Origin: Flavobacterium turcicum
Lineage (GTDB): Bacteria; Bacteroidota; Bacteroidia; Flavobacteriales; Flavobacteriaceae
Length of the DNA stretch: 64,000 nt
Assembly: GCF_011365745.1 (NCBI RefSeq)
Contig: NZ_JAAOBY010000001.1
Coordinates: 248,001-312,000, forward strand
Reading direction: 5' to 3'
Positions 43,766-52,565 of the stretch are shown piece after piece. The notes beneath the pieces are model-generated. The model did no database searches and was not told where the DNA came from. It saw only the letters and a list, made by a program, of their open reading frames with translations. The position numbers and the translations under genes were made by a program. Each line of letters opens with the position of its first letter. The stretch's first letter is position 1.

Positions 43766-44677
43766 TTAAAAACCATAATTAACACCTAAACCAATATTTT
43801 GACGAGTTTGAAATCCTTGAAAGGCATTGTCATCATAAATGGTTTGAAAGGTAAAATTGGTTGATAAGTATTTATTAATAGTCATCACTACATTAACTTG
43901 ATAGTCGATATCAACATTTTTGGGAGTATCTAAATAATTCGAGTATAAATTGGCAATTTGTTCTACTGAGACATTTTTCATCACATTGAATTTGTAATAG
44001 CCATTTACTGCGGCACCAAATTCATAACTAGTACTCTCGCCCTCGGCCACTCCAAAAGAGGTTGTTTTTTCGGCTAATGCTAAAGCTTCTGGAGAAGTAA
44101 AATGTGGATGTACCACAATTAATCTCGAGGTTGCTGGTGCAATGTTAAATTTAAAAGTATTACTTTTTTTCCACATCATACCTGGTCCCAATTGAAAATA
44201 AGCTGGTGAAAAGAAATGAGATATTTTGTTGGTTTGAGTAGCGGGATCAAAACCAGAATCTAATTGTGTTTGGAAATTAAAAAACGCAGAGTAAAACCAA
44301 TATCCAGTAGCTTTTTTACCCACTAAAGAGTTGTACAGCAGGCGGTCATCTGTTTTTTGAGTTTTTGCATTTTTAATTTTAGCAATACCATAACCTACAA
44401 TTACTTTGTTATCCCAATTAAGATCTCCTTTTTTATAATTGAAATCGTAGTTGATTAATAAGTTAGCGGCAATATTACTTTGTCCACCTGCAAGCCAATT
44501 GTTGAATGTGGCTTGGTTTCCAATTAGCGAAAAGGTACCTGATTTTAACCAGCCGTCCGGTTTATCAGCTCCTACTTTTGCGGCAGCAGCCTCTGTTTTT
44601 TTTAAATTTTCTTTCTCGTTTACTTGCGCAAAGCTAATGGCCGAAACGAATAACATACTGAGTATAATTTTTTTCAT
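43766..44677 (-). CDS. DUF3078 family outer-membrane-type protein
   Basis: A 303-residue exported protein (signal peptide MKKIILSMLFVSAISFAQ). DUF3078 signatures: GWLKSGTFSLIGNQATFNNWLAGGQSNIAANLLINYDFNYKKGDLNWDN region and alternating aromatic beta-strands to the C-terminal LGVNYGF, consistent with an outer-membrane beta-barrel. Function unknown. It has a well-placed promoter. Confidence 0.88.
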   Translation of the reverse strand: MKKIILSMLFVSAISFAQVNEKENLKKTEAAAAKVGADKPDGWLKSGTFSLIGNQATFNNWLAGGQSNIAANLLINYDFNYKKGDLNWDNKVIVGYGIAKIKNAKTQKTDDRLLYNSLVGKKATGYWFYSAFFNFQTQLDSGFDPATQTNKISHFFSPAYFQLGPGMMWKKSNTFKFNIAPATSRLIVVHPHFTSPEALALAEKTTSFGVAEGESTSYEFGAAVNGYYKFNVMKNVSVEQIANLYSNYLDTPKNVDIDYQVNVVMTINKYLSTNFTFQTIYDDNAFQGFQTRQNIGLGVNYGF

Positions 44678-44694
44678 GTATTTTATTTTAAATA

Positions 44695-44725
44695 CAAAAT
44701 TACATCTGCAGCGTTATCGTTCAAA
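44695..44725 (-). promoter_or_regulatory. promoter of the DUF3078 gene
   Basis: Minus strand TTTG (plus 44722-44725), 19 bases, TAATTTTG (plus 44695-44702): consensus sequence and spacing, 18 bases before the start codon. Confidence 0.65.
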
Positions 44726-44747
44726 AAAAGTTGTTAAACGGCAAGTT

Positions 44748-45269
44748 TTATCGATTAGAATCTTCTTTTCCTCGTTTGAATAAAGGAACGGCCGAACAAG
44801 CTTCACCATACATAATACTGCGGGCTACTTGTTGTAAATGTTGTACAGCAACCACATAAGCACGGGTTGGTACTGGTTTTTTAGAACATCCTTTCAAGAT
44901 AACGGGTTTGTCTTGATACACAGAATAGTCTATTTTTGGCAATAATTCTTCATAAAGTGAAGCATCAAGATCTTCTAATGTTCCGTTGATTGTTTTTTTT
45001 GCAAAAGGCGCTACCTGCGTAGCCACTAAAATCGATGCCCAAGCCGGAACAATTGCGTCAGTACTGCAATGAATGGCTACATAATGATCTTGGTATTGCG
45101 ACCAATCGTGATTCTTCAGACTTTCTCTGAAATCTTTCTCTCTTAACAAAAATCCTTCAGCAAGCCATAGTGAAATGTCAATTTGCGTACGAATCCCTTT
45201 TGGATAATAATCCTCAAGATCGAAAACTTCGAGTACACTATTGGCTACTTTATTGATTATTTCTTCCAT
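44748..45269 (-). CDS. DUF2480 family protein
   Basis: A 173-residue cytoplasmic protein: IRTQIDISLWLAEGFLLREKDFRESLKNHDW, YVAIHCSTDAIVPAWASILVA, KPVILKGCSKKPVPTRAYV. It matches DUF2480 as known from Bacteroidetes, where it commonly neighbours SUF genes. It is the last gene of the sufS-sufE-sufT group on this strand. Two conserved Cys (in IHCS and KGCS) could bind metal or an Fe-S cluster; that is inference. Confidence 0.85.
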   Translation of the reverse strand: MEEIINKVANSVLEVFDLEDYYPKGIRTQIDISLWLAEGFLLREKDFRESLKNHDWSQYQDHYVAIHCSTDAIVPAWASILVATQVAPFAKKTINGTLEDLDASLYEELLPKIDYSVYQDKPVILKGCSKKPVPTRAYVVAVQHLQQVARSIMYGEACSAVPLFKRGKEDSNR

Positions 45270-45285
45270 TTCGAAAAGTTTAAAA

Positions 45286-45325
45286 GGTTTAAAGTTTAAA
45301 GTTACTCAACCTTAAACTTTAAACC
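45286..45325. repeat. iterated-unit palindrome without cargo
   Basis: GGTTTAAAGTTTAAAGTT (45286-45303) and its inverse (45308-45325) match at 17 of 18 positions around a 4-base loop. It has the same units as the inverted repeats that frame the four-helix-bundle genes at 50842 and 52106, but nothing lies between the arms, so it may be an empty version. Confidence 0.75.
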
Positions 45326-45336
45326 TGAAACAAATT

Positions 45337-45660
45337 TTACAACATTCCCAATTCTAATTTGGCTTCTTCACTCATTAAGTCTTTGCTCCAAGGCGGGTCA
45401 AAAGTAATTTCAACCTCGGCATCTTTTACATGCTCGATAGATTTAATTTTATCTTCTACCTCTTTTGGTAAACTTTCAGCAACGGGACAATTTGGAGAGG
45501 TAAGTGTCATAAGAACTTTTACTTCGTAATCCGTGTTTACCATTACGTCATAAATTAATCCTAATTCGTAAATATCTACAGGAATCTCTGGATCATAGAT
45601 AGTTTTTAATTTTTTTACGATTGCTTCTCCTAATTCGTTAGTGTCTATTTCTTGTGTCAT
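45337..45660 (-). CDS. sufT: SUF-system Fe-S assembly protein (MIP18/DUF59 family, SufT-like)
   Basis: A 107-residue single DUF59 domain: TIYDPEIPVDIYELGLIYDV, LMTLTSPNCPVAESLP (with the reactive Cys) and VEITFDPPWSKDLMSEEAKLELG. It probably helps deliver Fe-S clusters to target enzymes. It lies between sufE and the DUF2480 gene. Confidence 0.92.
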   Translation of the reverse strand: MTQEIDTNELGEAIVKKLKTIYDPEIPVDIYELGLIYDVMVNTDYEVKVLMTLTSPNCPVAESLPKEVEDKIKSIEHVKDAEVEITFDPPWSKDLMSEEAKLELGML

Positions 45661-45784
45661 GTTTCAACAATTTATTTTCTTATTTTTTAGTAGTATCTAA
45701 GTAATATCAGGTTATTTAAGTTTTATTATAAATTTTCAATTTTAACTTATTTGCCCTTATATGTCTTAAATGGTTTAATGAGAT

Positions 45785-46204
45785 TTAGTTCTTTGCATCA
45801 AAAGCCAAAGCATACATTTTGATGTTTTTTATCATTGAAACTAAACCGTTTGCACGAGTTGGTGACAAGTGTTCTTTCAGGCCAATTTCATCAATAAAAT
45901 CCATATCGGCAGAAAGTATATCGGCGGCTTTTTGATTGCTAAAAGCGCGAATCAAAATGGCAATAATTCCTTTGGTTAAAATAGCATCACTATCGGCAGT
46001 GAACACAATTTTATCATCGGCTTGCTCGCCTTGTAACCATACTTTTGATTGACAACCTTTGATGATGTTATCTTCTGTTTTAAATTCTTCTTTGATAAGT
46101 GGTAGCTTTTTCCCCAATTCAATGATGTATTCGTAACGATCCATCCAGTCATCAAACATTGAGAATTCTTCTACTATTTCTTCTTGTATATCTTTTATAG
46201 TCAT
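45785..46204 (-). CDS. sufE: cysteine desulfuration protein SufE
   Basis: A 139-residue sulfur acceptor that takes persulfide from SufS. Landmarks: EEFSMFDDWMDRYEYIIELGKKLP, NIIKGCQSKVWL (catalytic Cys about residue 51), TKGIIAILIRAFSNQ and LKEHLSPTRANGLVSMI. Complete. Confidence 0.95.
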   Translation of the reverse strand: MTIKDIQEEIVEEFSMFDDWMDRYEYIIELGKKLPLIKEEFKTEDNIIKGCQSKVWLQGEQADDKIVFTADSDAILTKGIIAILIRAFSNQKAADILSADMDFIDEIGLKEHLSPTRANGLVSMIKNIKMYALAFDAKN

Positions 46205-46216
46205 GTTTGTTCGTAA

Positions 46217-46651
46217 TTAATTTTTCTCGGCTAAAGCATTGATTCTGTTTACTAATTTTTCAATTTCTTTTGGAGGAGTACCATGGTCAAATGATGTGCT
46301 TTGATAGGTTTTATCTTGATGTATTATTTTCAGATTTGCAATAGCAGCTCCGTCGTGAAATCGTTTTTCAGAAGGTGCTTTTAATGTTTCCACTTTGTCA
46401 AGTTCAATAGTTTGAAACTCCGTTATAAGTTCTTTCCAATCCGCATCAGAAATAGGAGTTGTGGTTGGTTTTTCAGTCTCATTTCTGTCTTTACTTACAC
46501 TCAATTCTTGGTTGACAACGGTAATTTTCTGATAAAAACCCCTAGTATTAGCCGTATACTCGATCACTGTATTTTCTAGATCAGATTGTTTCTTGTTGCT
46601 GCAAGTAGATCCAAGAATCACGGTGGCCACTAAAGCTAGTACTGTTTTCAT
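46217..46651 (-). CDS. small lipoprotein between sufE and sufS
   Basis: A 144-residue lipoprotein of no family I recognise: lipobox LGSTC (Cys about 17), then IEYTANTRGFYQKITVVNQEL, ISDADWKELITEF, HDGAAIANLKIIHQDKTY and FDHGTPPKEIEKLVNRINAL. The FDHG-x-P-P pattern is reminiscent of small Flavobacterial lipoproteins but I know no function. It is 12 bases from sufE and 17 from sufS, inside the operon. Confidence 0.75.
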   Translation of the reverse strand: MKTVLALVATVILGSTCSNKKQSDLENTVIEYTANTRGFYQKITVVNQELSVSKDRNETEKPTTTPISDADWKELITEFQTIELDKVETLKAPSEKRFHDGAAIANLKIIHQDKTYQSTSFDHGTPPKEIEKLVNRINALAEKN

Positions 46652-46668
46652 AAGGTTTTGTTTTATTG

Positions 46669-47883
46669 TTAAGCAAGCATATTTTGAGCTCTTTTTACAG
46701 CGGCAACTAGGCTGTCAATTTCTTCTTTAGTGTTGTAAAACGCAAACGAAGCTCTGATGGTGCCAGGAATCTCAAAGAAATTCATGATCGGTTGTGCGCA
46801 ATGATGTCCTGTGCGCACCGCTATTCCTAATTTGTCAATTATGGTGCCAATATCGTATGGGTGAATTCCTTCTATATTAAATGAAATCACAGACGTTTTT
46901 TCTTTGGCAGTACCGTAAATTTTCAAACCTTCAATGGTTAATAATTGCTGGGTTCCATACTCCAGTAATTCTTTTTCTTGCTGCTGAATGTTGTCAAAAC
47001 CTACTTCGTTCATATAATCAACAGCGGTTCCTAATGCAATTCCTCCAGCAATATTGGGAGTTCCTGCTTCAAACTTATGAGGTAGCTCTGCATAGGTTGT
47101 TTTCTCGAATGATACTTCTTTGATCATTTCGCCACCACCTTGATAAGGCGGTAATTTATTCAACCATTCTTCTTTACCATATAAAATACCGGTTCCTGTT
47201 GGTCCGCACAATTTATGTCCTGAAAAAACATAGAAATCACAATCTAGTTCTTGTACATCAGGTTTTAAATGCGGAACAGCTTGTGCACCATCTATCAAAA
47301 CTGCAGCGCCTACTTCGTGTGCTTTGTCAATCATGTATTTAACAGGATTGATGGTTCCTAGCGCATTCGAAATATGATTCACTGTCACCAACTTAGTTTT
47401 ATCCGACAACAATTTGTCGTATTCGGCCATAATCAACTCGCCATCCGTATTCATAGGAATCACACGTAAAATTGCTCCTGTACGTTCGCACAACATTTGC
47501 CAAGGCACAATATTGCTGTGGTGTTCCAATGCCGAAACTAAAATTTCATCACCCGGTTTTAAAATCGAAGTAAATCCATTGGTTACTGCATTAATTCCAT
47601 GTGTTGTCCCAGAGGTAAAAAGTACTTCGTGAGCAAATTTTGCATTGATGTGATTTTGAATTTTCTTTCGGGATTCTTCGTAAGCATCTGTTGCTAATTG
47701 ACTCAAGGTATGCACGCCACGATGAATGTTAGCGTTGATTTCTTGGTAATATTTCGCTATCGCATCAATCACCACTTGCGGTTTTTGAGTGGTAGCTCCG
47801 TTATCGAAATAGACTAATGGTTTTCCGTTTACTTTTTGAGTAAGTATCGGAAAATCGGCTCTTATTTTTTGAATGTCTAGCAT
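46669..47883 (-). CDS. sufS: cysteine desulfurase SufS
   Basis: A 404-residue PLP enzyme that extracts sulfur from cysteine for Fe-S assembly. Landmarks: VYFDNGATTQKP, NIHRGVHTLSQLATDAYE, SALEHHSNIVPW, LIDGAQAVPH, FSGHKLCGPTGTGILYG (PLP lysine) and RTGHHCAQP (catalytic Cys of the group II desulfurases). First gene of the sufS-lipoprotein-sufE-sufT-DUF2480 set. Confidence 0.96.
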   Translation of the reverse strand: MLDIQKIRADFPILTQKVNGKPLVYFDNGATTQKPQVVIDAIAKYYQEINANIHRGVHTLSQLATDAYEESRKKIQNHINAKFAHEVLFTSGTTHGINAVTNGFTSILKPGDEILVSALEHHSNIVPWQMLCERTGAILRVIPMNTDGELIMAEYDKLLSDKTKLVTVNHISNALGTINPVKYMIDKAHEVGAAVLIDGAQAVPHLKPDVQELDCDFYVFSGHKLCGPTGTGILYGKEEWLNKLPPYQGGGEMIKEVSFEKTTYAELPHKFEAGTPNIAGGIALGTAVDYMNEVGFDNIQQQEKELLEYGTQQLLTIEGLKIYGTAKEKTSVISFNIEGIHPYDIGTIIDKLGIAVRTGHHCAQPIMNFFEIPGTIRASFAFYNTKEEIDSLVAAVKRAQNMLA

Positions 47884-48064
47884 AGTTATCGTAGAAAAAA
47901 TCTAGATACAAAAGTACTGAAATTAAACCGTTTTGAAATTAAGAAACCCAAGTTTTTCATACTTTCTTGTTATGCTTTGATAGCCAAATTATTTGCCAAA
48001 CAGTCGTTTTTTAAACCAACGTAATTCAAATGTTTTTAATAAATTGCAGTCAAAAGAATGGTTT

Positions 48065-49411
48065 ATGAAAAAAATATTTAAAATTGTCGCGGTTGTTCTT
48101 CTAATCGGAATTGTGTATGTGGGTTTTACAACCTATCCAAAACTCGATTTAATTTCTGGTTTTTCAGCCAAAAGTATTGCTTCGGGCCATTTTCTAGATG
48201 GTAGATCACAAGCTATGATTGAAGCTGGTGATAATGATATTGATTTGATCGATTTAGCAACAAATCAAATTGATGAGGCTGGAAAGTTTGCTACTGCTTC
48301 AGTTTATGGATTAAAGGAACGAAAAGCCATTTATCGTGAAGGTTTGGGAGTTACTTTAATTAACGATGATTTTGATGTTTCAAAACCGTATTTGGTTCCC
48401 AAAAGAACAAAATTGAACAATAATTTACCTTTTCCATACGGAAATAACGAACCTAAAGATACCATTTTTGCGAATGTTGATTATACTAAATTGAATGCGG
48501 CTGTAGCCAATGCTTTTGATGTGAAAGGAGAATTGAAAAAAAGGACGCGTTCCCTATTAGTAATTTATAAAGACAAAATCATTGCCGAAAAATACGATAC
48601 GGGATTTTCTAAAAACAGTAGAATTTTAGGCTGGTCGATGACCAAAAGTATCACGAGCGCCGTGTTTGGCGTTTTAGAAAAACAGAGAAAATTTGACATT
48701 GATGCTCCAGCTCCTATTGCAGAATGGGCAAATGACGAACGTAAAAAAATTACAACAAGTGACTTGCTCCACATGAATTCTGGTTTACAATGGGTAGAAG
48801 ATTATGCTTCTATTTGTGATGCTACCAAAATGCTTTTTCAAGCCGAAGATATGACCCGATCGCAACTCGAGAAACCAGCGGAGCGTAAGCCCAACACGCG
48901 ATGGAATTACTCCTCTGGAACAACGAATTTACTGTCGGGGATTTTGCGTAAGCAGTTCAAAACACATCAAGAGTACTTAGATTTTTGGTACACAGATTTA
49001 ATAGATAAAATAGGAATGAATTCGATGGTTATCGAAACTGATATGGCTGGGAATTATGTGGGCTCGTCCTACGGTTGGGCAACTACTCGCGATTGGGCTA
49101 AGTTTGGCTTACTCTATTTGCACAAAGGCAACTGGAACGGGGAGCAAATTTTTAATGAAGGTTGGGCAAAATACACCGCAACACCTACCAATACTTCTGG
49201 AGGTAGATACGGTGGTCAATTTTGGCTTAACGCTGGTGGATATTTCCCTGATGTTCCAAGAGATATGTATTATTGCAGTGGTTTCCAAGGTCAAATGGTA
49301 GCCATTATCCCTTCAATGGATATTGTGATTGTTAGGATGGGTTTAAAAGAGAATTCGGAATTTGATTTTAATGGAATGCTACGCGACATTCTCGGATCAT
49401 TAAAAAAATAA
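48065..49411 (+). CDS. serine hydrolase, beta-lactamase/esterase family
   Basis: A 448-residue protein with N-terminal membrane anchor or signal (MKKIFKIVAVVLLIGIVYVGF) from ATG 48065. The S-x-x-K catalytic motif is in LGWSMTKSITSAVFG, the Tyr motif in NTRWNYSSGTTNLLSG, and the domain ends near CSGFQGQMVAIIPSMDIVIVRMG. This is the class C beta-lactamase/6-aminohexanoate-dimer hydrolase fold; a role in resistance is not implied. It sits in opposite orientation between sufS and sufD, splitting the SUF cluster. Confidence 0.88.
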   Translation: MKKIFKIVAVVLLIGIVYVGFTTYPKLDLISGFSAKSIASGHFLDGRSQAMIEAGDNDIDLIDLATNQIDEAGKFATASVYGLKERKAIYREGLGVTLINDDFDVSKPYLVPKRTKLNNNLPFPYGNNEPKDTIFANVDYTKLNAAVANAFDVKGELKKRTRSLLVIYKDKIIAEKYDTGFSKNSRILGWSMTKSITSAVFGVLEKQRKFDIDAPAPIAEWANDERKKITTSDLLHMNSGLQWVEDYASICDATKMLFQAEDMTRSQLEKPAERKPNTRWNYSSGTTNLLSGILRKQFKTHQEYLDFWYTDLIDKIGMNSMVIETDMAGNYVGSSYGWATTRDWAKFGLLYLHKGNWNGEQIFNEGWAKYTATPTNTSGGRYGGQFWLNAGGYFPDVPRDMYYCSGFQGQMVAIIPSMDIVIVRMGLKENSEFDFNGMLRDILGSLKK

Positions 49412-49420
49412 TTGAAATAG

Positions 49421-49454
49421 AAAGGGCGCAAAGTTGTGAAACTCTGCGCCCTTT
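49421..49454. terminator. bidirectional terminator
   Basis: AAAGGGCGCA (49421-49430) and TGCGCCCTTT (49445-49454), perfect 10-bp arms, between the convergent serine hydrolase and sufD genes. Confidence 0.75.
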
Positions 49455-49480
49455 GTGTATAGCGAACCTTGTGGTTAAAA

Positions 49481-50797
49481 CTACAAATCAAATCCCATTT
49501 TTACGCCAAGTTTGTTGGCAATGATTTTGGTGATGCGTTGTTTTAATTCTGGTATTTTAATGCTTTCGATTACTGCATTAGAGAATGCGTACATCAATAA
49601 AGCTTTGGCTTCTTTAACAGGAATTCCGCGTTGTTGCATATAGAACAATGCTGTTTCGTCTAATTGCCCGATGGTGCAGCCATGAGAACATTTCACATCA
49701 TCAGCAAAAATTTCTAGTTGCGGTTTGGCATTGATGGTAGCCTTATCACTCAATAAAATATTATTGCTTTTTTGAAAAGCATTTGTTTTTTGAGCCTCTT
49801 TTTCTACAAAGATTTTTCCGTTAAATACACCGGTAGATTTATCGGTAAAAATTCCTTTATAATCTTGATGACTTTCACAATTTGGCGTAGCGTGGTGTAC
49901 CAAGGTGTAGTGGTCTACGTGCTGCTTATCGCCAATGATGGTAATACCGTTCAAGTAGCTTACGATATGCTCCCCGAAATGGTAAAAATTAAGATTATTA
50001 CGAGTCATATTTCCTCCAAAACTGAAGGTATTTACAGCAACACTACTTTCTTCTTGCTGTGATACATACGTATTATCAACTAAATTAGCAGCTTCGTTAT
50101 CGTTTTGAATTTTATAAACATCTACAAAGGCTCTTTTTTGTGCAAAAATCTCAGTAACCGAATTGGTTAATACTGCATTTTCGTTTAAGCTTTGGTGACG
50201 CTCTATGATTTGCACTTGCGCGTTCTCGCCCACAACAATCAAGTTACGCGGTTGTACTAGCATTGCCGCTTCATTACCAGTCGATAAATACATGATTTCA
50301 ATCGGTTTGTCTGCCACTTTTCCTTTCGGAATGTTGATGTACGCTCCTTCATTGGCGAAAGCCGTGTTTAATGAAGTCAAAGTTTCTTCTTTGTTGACAA
50401 CTTGATTAAAATACGCGTCAATAACGGTTTTGTATTTTGGTTTTGTCAAGGCAGAAGAAAGTAAACAAACATCAATTCCTTCGTGAGTGGTAGCTGATAA
50501 ATGCGAACTAAAAACGCCATCAATAAATACCACTTTGTAGGTATCAATTTCATGTAAAAAATATTTTTTTACATCAGAATATTGTACTGTATTTTCCTGT
50601 TTTGGAAAAACGGTAAAGTCATTTTTAAGAATTGCGTTAAGCGATGTATATTTCCAAGCTTCCTCTTTTTTAGTTGGGAAACCTTTGGTTTCAAAGTTTT
50701 TTAGGGCAGCGGTACGCAAGTCGTGCAGTTCAGTGTGAACATCAACGCGCTCCTCAAAAGCCATAAAAGACGATATTAATTTTTCTTTTAAATCCAT
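49481..50797 (-). CDS. sufD: Fe-S cluster assembly protein SufD
   Basis: A 438-residue SufB/SufD-family beta-helix protein: KKEEAWKYTSLNAIL near residue 41, central NIPKGKVADKPIEIMYLSTG, DHYTLVHHATPNCESHQDYKGIF and C-terminal DDVKCSHGCTIGQLDETALFYMQQRGIP. It forms the SufBC2D scaffold with SufB and SufC. Confidence 0.95.
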   Translation of the reverse strand: MDLKEKLISSFMAFEERVDVHTELHDLRTAALKNFETKGFPTKKEEAWKYTSLNAILKNDFTVFPKQENTVQYSDVKKYFLHEIDTYKVVFIDGVFSSHLSATTHEGIDVCLLSSALTKPKYKTVIDAYFNQVVNKEETLTSLNTAFANEGAYINIPKGKVADKPIEIMYLSTGNEAAMLVQPRNLIVVGENAQVQIIERHQSLNENAVLTNSVTEIFAQKRAFVDVYKIQNDNEAANLVDNTYVSQQEESSVAVNTFSFGGNMTRNNLNFYHFGEHIVSYLNGITIIGDKQHVDHYTLVHHATPNCESHQDYKGIFTDKSTGVFNGKIFVEKEAQKTNAFQKSNNILLSDKATINAKPQLEIFADDVKCSHGCTIGQLDETALFYMQQRGIPVKEAKALLMYAFSNAVIESIKIPELKQRITKIIANKLGVKMGFDL

Positions 50798-50806
50798 TTT
50801 TATTTT

Positions 50807-51312
50807 GTTTCAGGTTTAAAGTTTAAAGTTTCAGGTTTTGCCTATTGAAACTTATTTCCTTTAAAGTCTTTCTTATTTAAATAGGTAATAAAATTTTTAA
50901 TTTTACCACTTAGGTTTTCATAATCTTTTTTTAGCAGTTCAAATTTGGATTCATTGATATAGCCAAAATCGTAAATTCTATAGAGTTGCGATCTTGTTTC
51001 ACCAGAAGAACCTTTTGCAATGGATAGAAATTGTCTAAATTCAAGATTTCCATCTCTTTCAAACCCTTCAGCTATATTATCCATTACTGAACCTGAAGAA
51101 GATTTAATTTGCTCTTTGAATCTAAAATCTGATTTCAAGTCGGTTTCAATAGTAATTAGATGTATTTCTTTTGCTAAGCGTCTTGCTTCCTGCCAGATTT
51201 CTAAATCTTCAAATCGATTTATGGTAGCCATAGGTTTTGTTTATTCATTTCAAGTTTTTACTTGTTTCAGATTTTTTTTAACTTGAAACTAAGAAAACTT
51301 TAAACTTGAAAC
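50807..51312. repeat. inverted-repeat-framed element carrying four-helix-bundle gene 1
   Basis: GTTTCAGGTTTAAAGTTT (50807-50824) and the inverse of 51295-51312 (GTTTCAAGTTTAAAGTTT) match at 17 of 18 positions. They enclose the gene at 50842-51231 and fill the sufD-sufC gap almost exactly. A further GTTTCAG/AACTTGAAAC pair lies inside the right flank. Confidence 0.7.
50842..51231 (-). CDS. four-helix-bundle protein (S23/IVS family), copy 1
   Basis: A 129-residue helical protein of the family first known from intervening sequences of 23S rRNA genes (S23) and related to the Avd protein of diversity-generating retroelements. Landmarks: [72 protein letters not shown]. About 80% identical by eye to the copy at 52106. 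It interrupts the suf operon between sufD and sufC. Function in the host is unknown. Confidence 0.92.
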   Translation of the reverse strand: MATINRFEDLEIWQEARRLAKEIHLITIETDLKSDFRFKEQIKSSSGSVMDNIAEGFERDGNLEFRQFLSIAKGSSGETRSQLYRIYDFGYINESKFELLKKDYENLSGKIKNFITYLNKKDFKGNKFQ

Positions 51313-51317
51313 AATTT

Positions 51318-52064
51318 TTAATTCTCAGCTTTAATCCAGTCGTACCCTTTTTCTTCTAGCTCGTGCGCTAATTCTTTACCGCCAGATTTTACAATTTTTC
51401 CATTGTACAAAACGTGAACAAAATCAGGAACGATATAATCAAGTAATCTTTGGTAGTGTGTGATCACTACGATAGCATTTTTATCGCTTTTAAGTTTGTT
51501 AACACCATTAGCAACAATTCTCAAAGCATCAATATCTAGTCCAGAATCGGTTTCGTCAAGGATAGCTAATTTTGGTTCTAGCATAGCCATTTGAAAAATT
51601 TCGTTACGCTTTTTCTCTCCACCCGAAAAACCTTCGTTTAAAGAACGTGACAAAAATTTACGGTCAATTTCTAGTAATTCTGATTTTTCACGAATCACTT
51701 TTAGCATTTCGTTGGCAGGCATTTCTTCCTGACCGTTTGCTTTACGTGTTTCGTTGATAGCTGTTCTCATGAAGTTAGTTACCGAAACTCCAGGAATTTC
51801 AACAGGATATTGAAACGAAAGGAAAACACCTTTGTGCGCTCTTTCCTCTGGAGCCAATTCTGAAATGTCTTCGTTATCCAAAAAGATTTCTCCTTCGGTC
51901 ACTTCATAATTTTCGTTTCCTGCAATAACTGCCGAAAGGGTACTTTTTCCAGCACCGTTTGGTCCCATAATCGCGTGAATTTCTCCTGCTTTTACTTCAA
52001 GGTTAATCCCTTTTAATATTTCTTTGTCACCTATTGAGGCGTGTAAATTTTTTATGCTTAACAT
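51318..52064 (-). CDS. sufC: Fe-S cluster assembly ATPase SufC
   Basis: A 248-residue ABC-type ATPase that drives SufBCD. Walker [10 protein letters not shown] (about residue 35-43), signature [20 protein letters not shown], Walker [18 protein letters not shown] and the H-loop [12 protein letters not shown] are all present. Confidence 0.97.
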   Translation of the reverse strand: MLSIKNLHASIGDKEILKGINLEVKAGEIHAIMGPNGAGKSTLSAVIAGNENYEVTEGEIFLDNEDISELAPEERAHKGVFLSFQYPVEIPGVSVTNFMRTAINETRKANGQEEMPANEMLKVIREKSELLEIDRKFLSRSLNEGFSGGEKKRNEIFQMAMLEPKLAILDETDSGLDIDALRIVANGVNKLKSDKNAIVVITHYQRLLDYIVPDFVHVLYNGKIVKSGGKELAHELEEKGYDWIKAEN

Positions 52065-52074
52065 GTTTTTTTTT

Positions 52075-52559
52075 GTTTAAGGTTTAAAGTTTAAAGTTCT
52101 CGTGTTTACTGAAACTTGGTGCCTTTAAAATCTTTCTTGTTTAAATATGATATAAAATTGTTTATTTTTCCACTTAAATTTTCGAAGTCAGTTTTTAAAA
52201 TTTCAAACTTTTCTTCAGTGATGTAATTATAATCAAAAACTCGGTATAATTGAGATCGTGTTTCTCCAGCGGATCCTTTTGCGATGGACAAAAATTGTCT
52301 AAATTCTAAATTTCCGTTTCTTTCAAAACCTTCAGCAATGTTATCCATTATCGAGCCTGAAGATGCTTTTATTTGATCCTTGAATCTGAAATCATTTTTT
52401 AAATCTGATTCTACAGCAATGAGATGAATTTCTTTGGCTAGTCGTCGAGCCTCTTTCCAAATTTCTAAATCCTCAAACCTAGTTATTGTTGCCATTTATT
52501 TTTGTTTAAGGTTTAAAGTTAGTCATAAGTTGCTCAACTTTAAACCTTAAACTTTAAAC
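52075..52559. repeat. inverted-repeat-framed element carrying four-helix-bundle gene 2
   Basis: The left arm 52075-52098 (units GTTTAAGG, TTTAAAG) and the inverse of 52536-52559 match at about 22 of 24 positions. On the right flank a second, perfect palindrome occurs: GTTTAAGGTTTAAAGTT (52504-52520) and its exact inverse (52536-52552). The gene at 52106-52495 lies inside. Confidence 0.7.
52106..52495 (-). CDS. four-helix-bundle protein (S23/IVS family), copy 2
   Basis: A 129-residue paralogue of the gene at 50842 with the same landmarks ([65 protein letters not shown]). Differences are mostly conservative, so both copies seem to be under selection. It lies between sufC and sufB, with 41 and 70 bases of repeat-bearing DNA on either side. 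Confidence 0.92.
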   Translation of the reverse strand: MATITRFEDLEIWKEARRLAKEIHLIAVESDLKNDFRFKDQIKASSGSIMDNIAEGFERNGNLEFRQFLSIAKGSAGETRSQLYRVFDYNYITEEKFEILKTDFENLSGKINNFISYLNKKDFKGTKFQ

Positions 52560-52565
52560 TTTTTT

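Noticed and set aside
48065-49411. Antibiotic-resistance beta-lactamase
   Set aside because: The S-x-x-K and Tyr motifs fit the general esterase/PBP-like fold; nothing points to a resistance enzyme.
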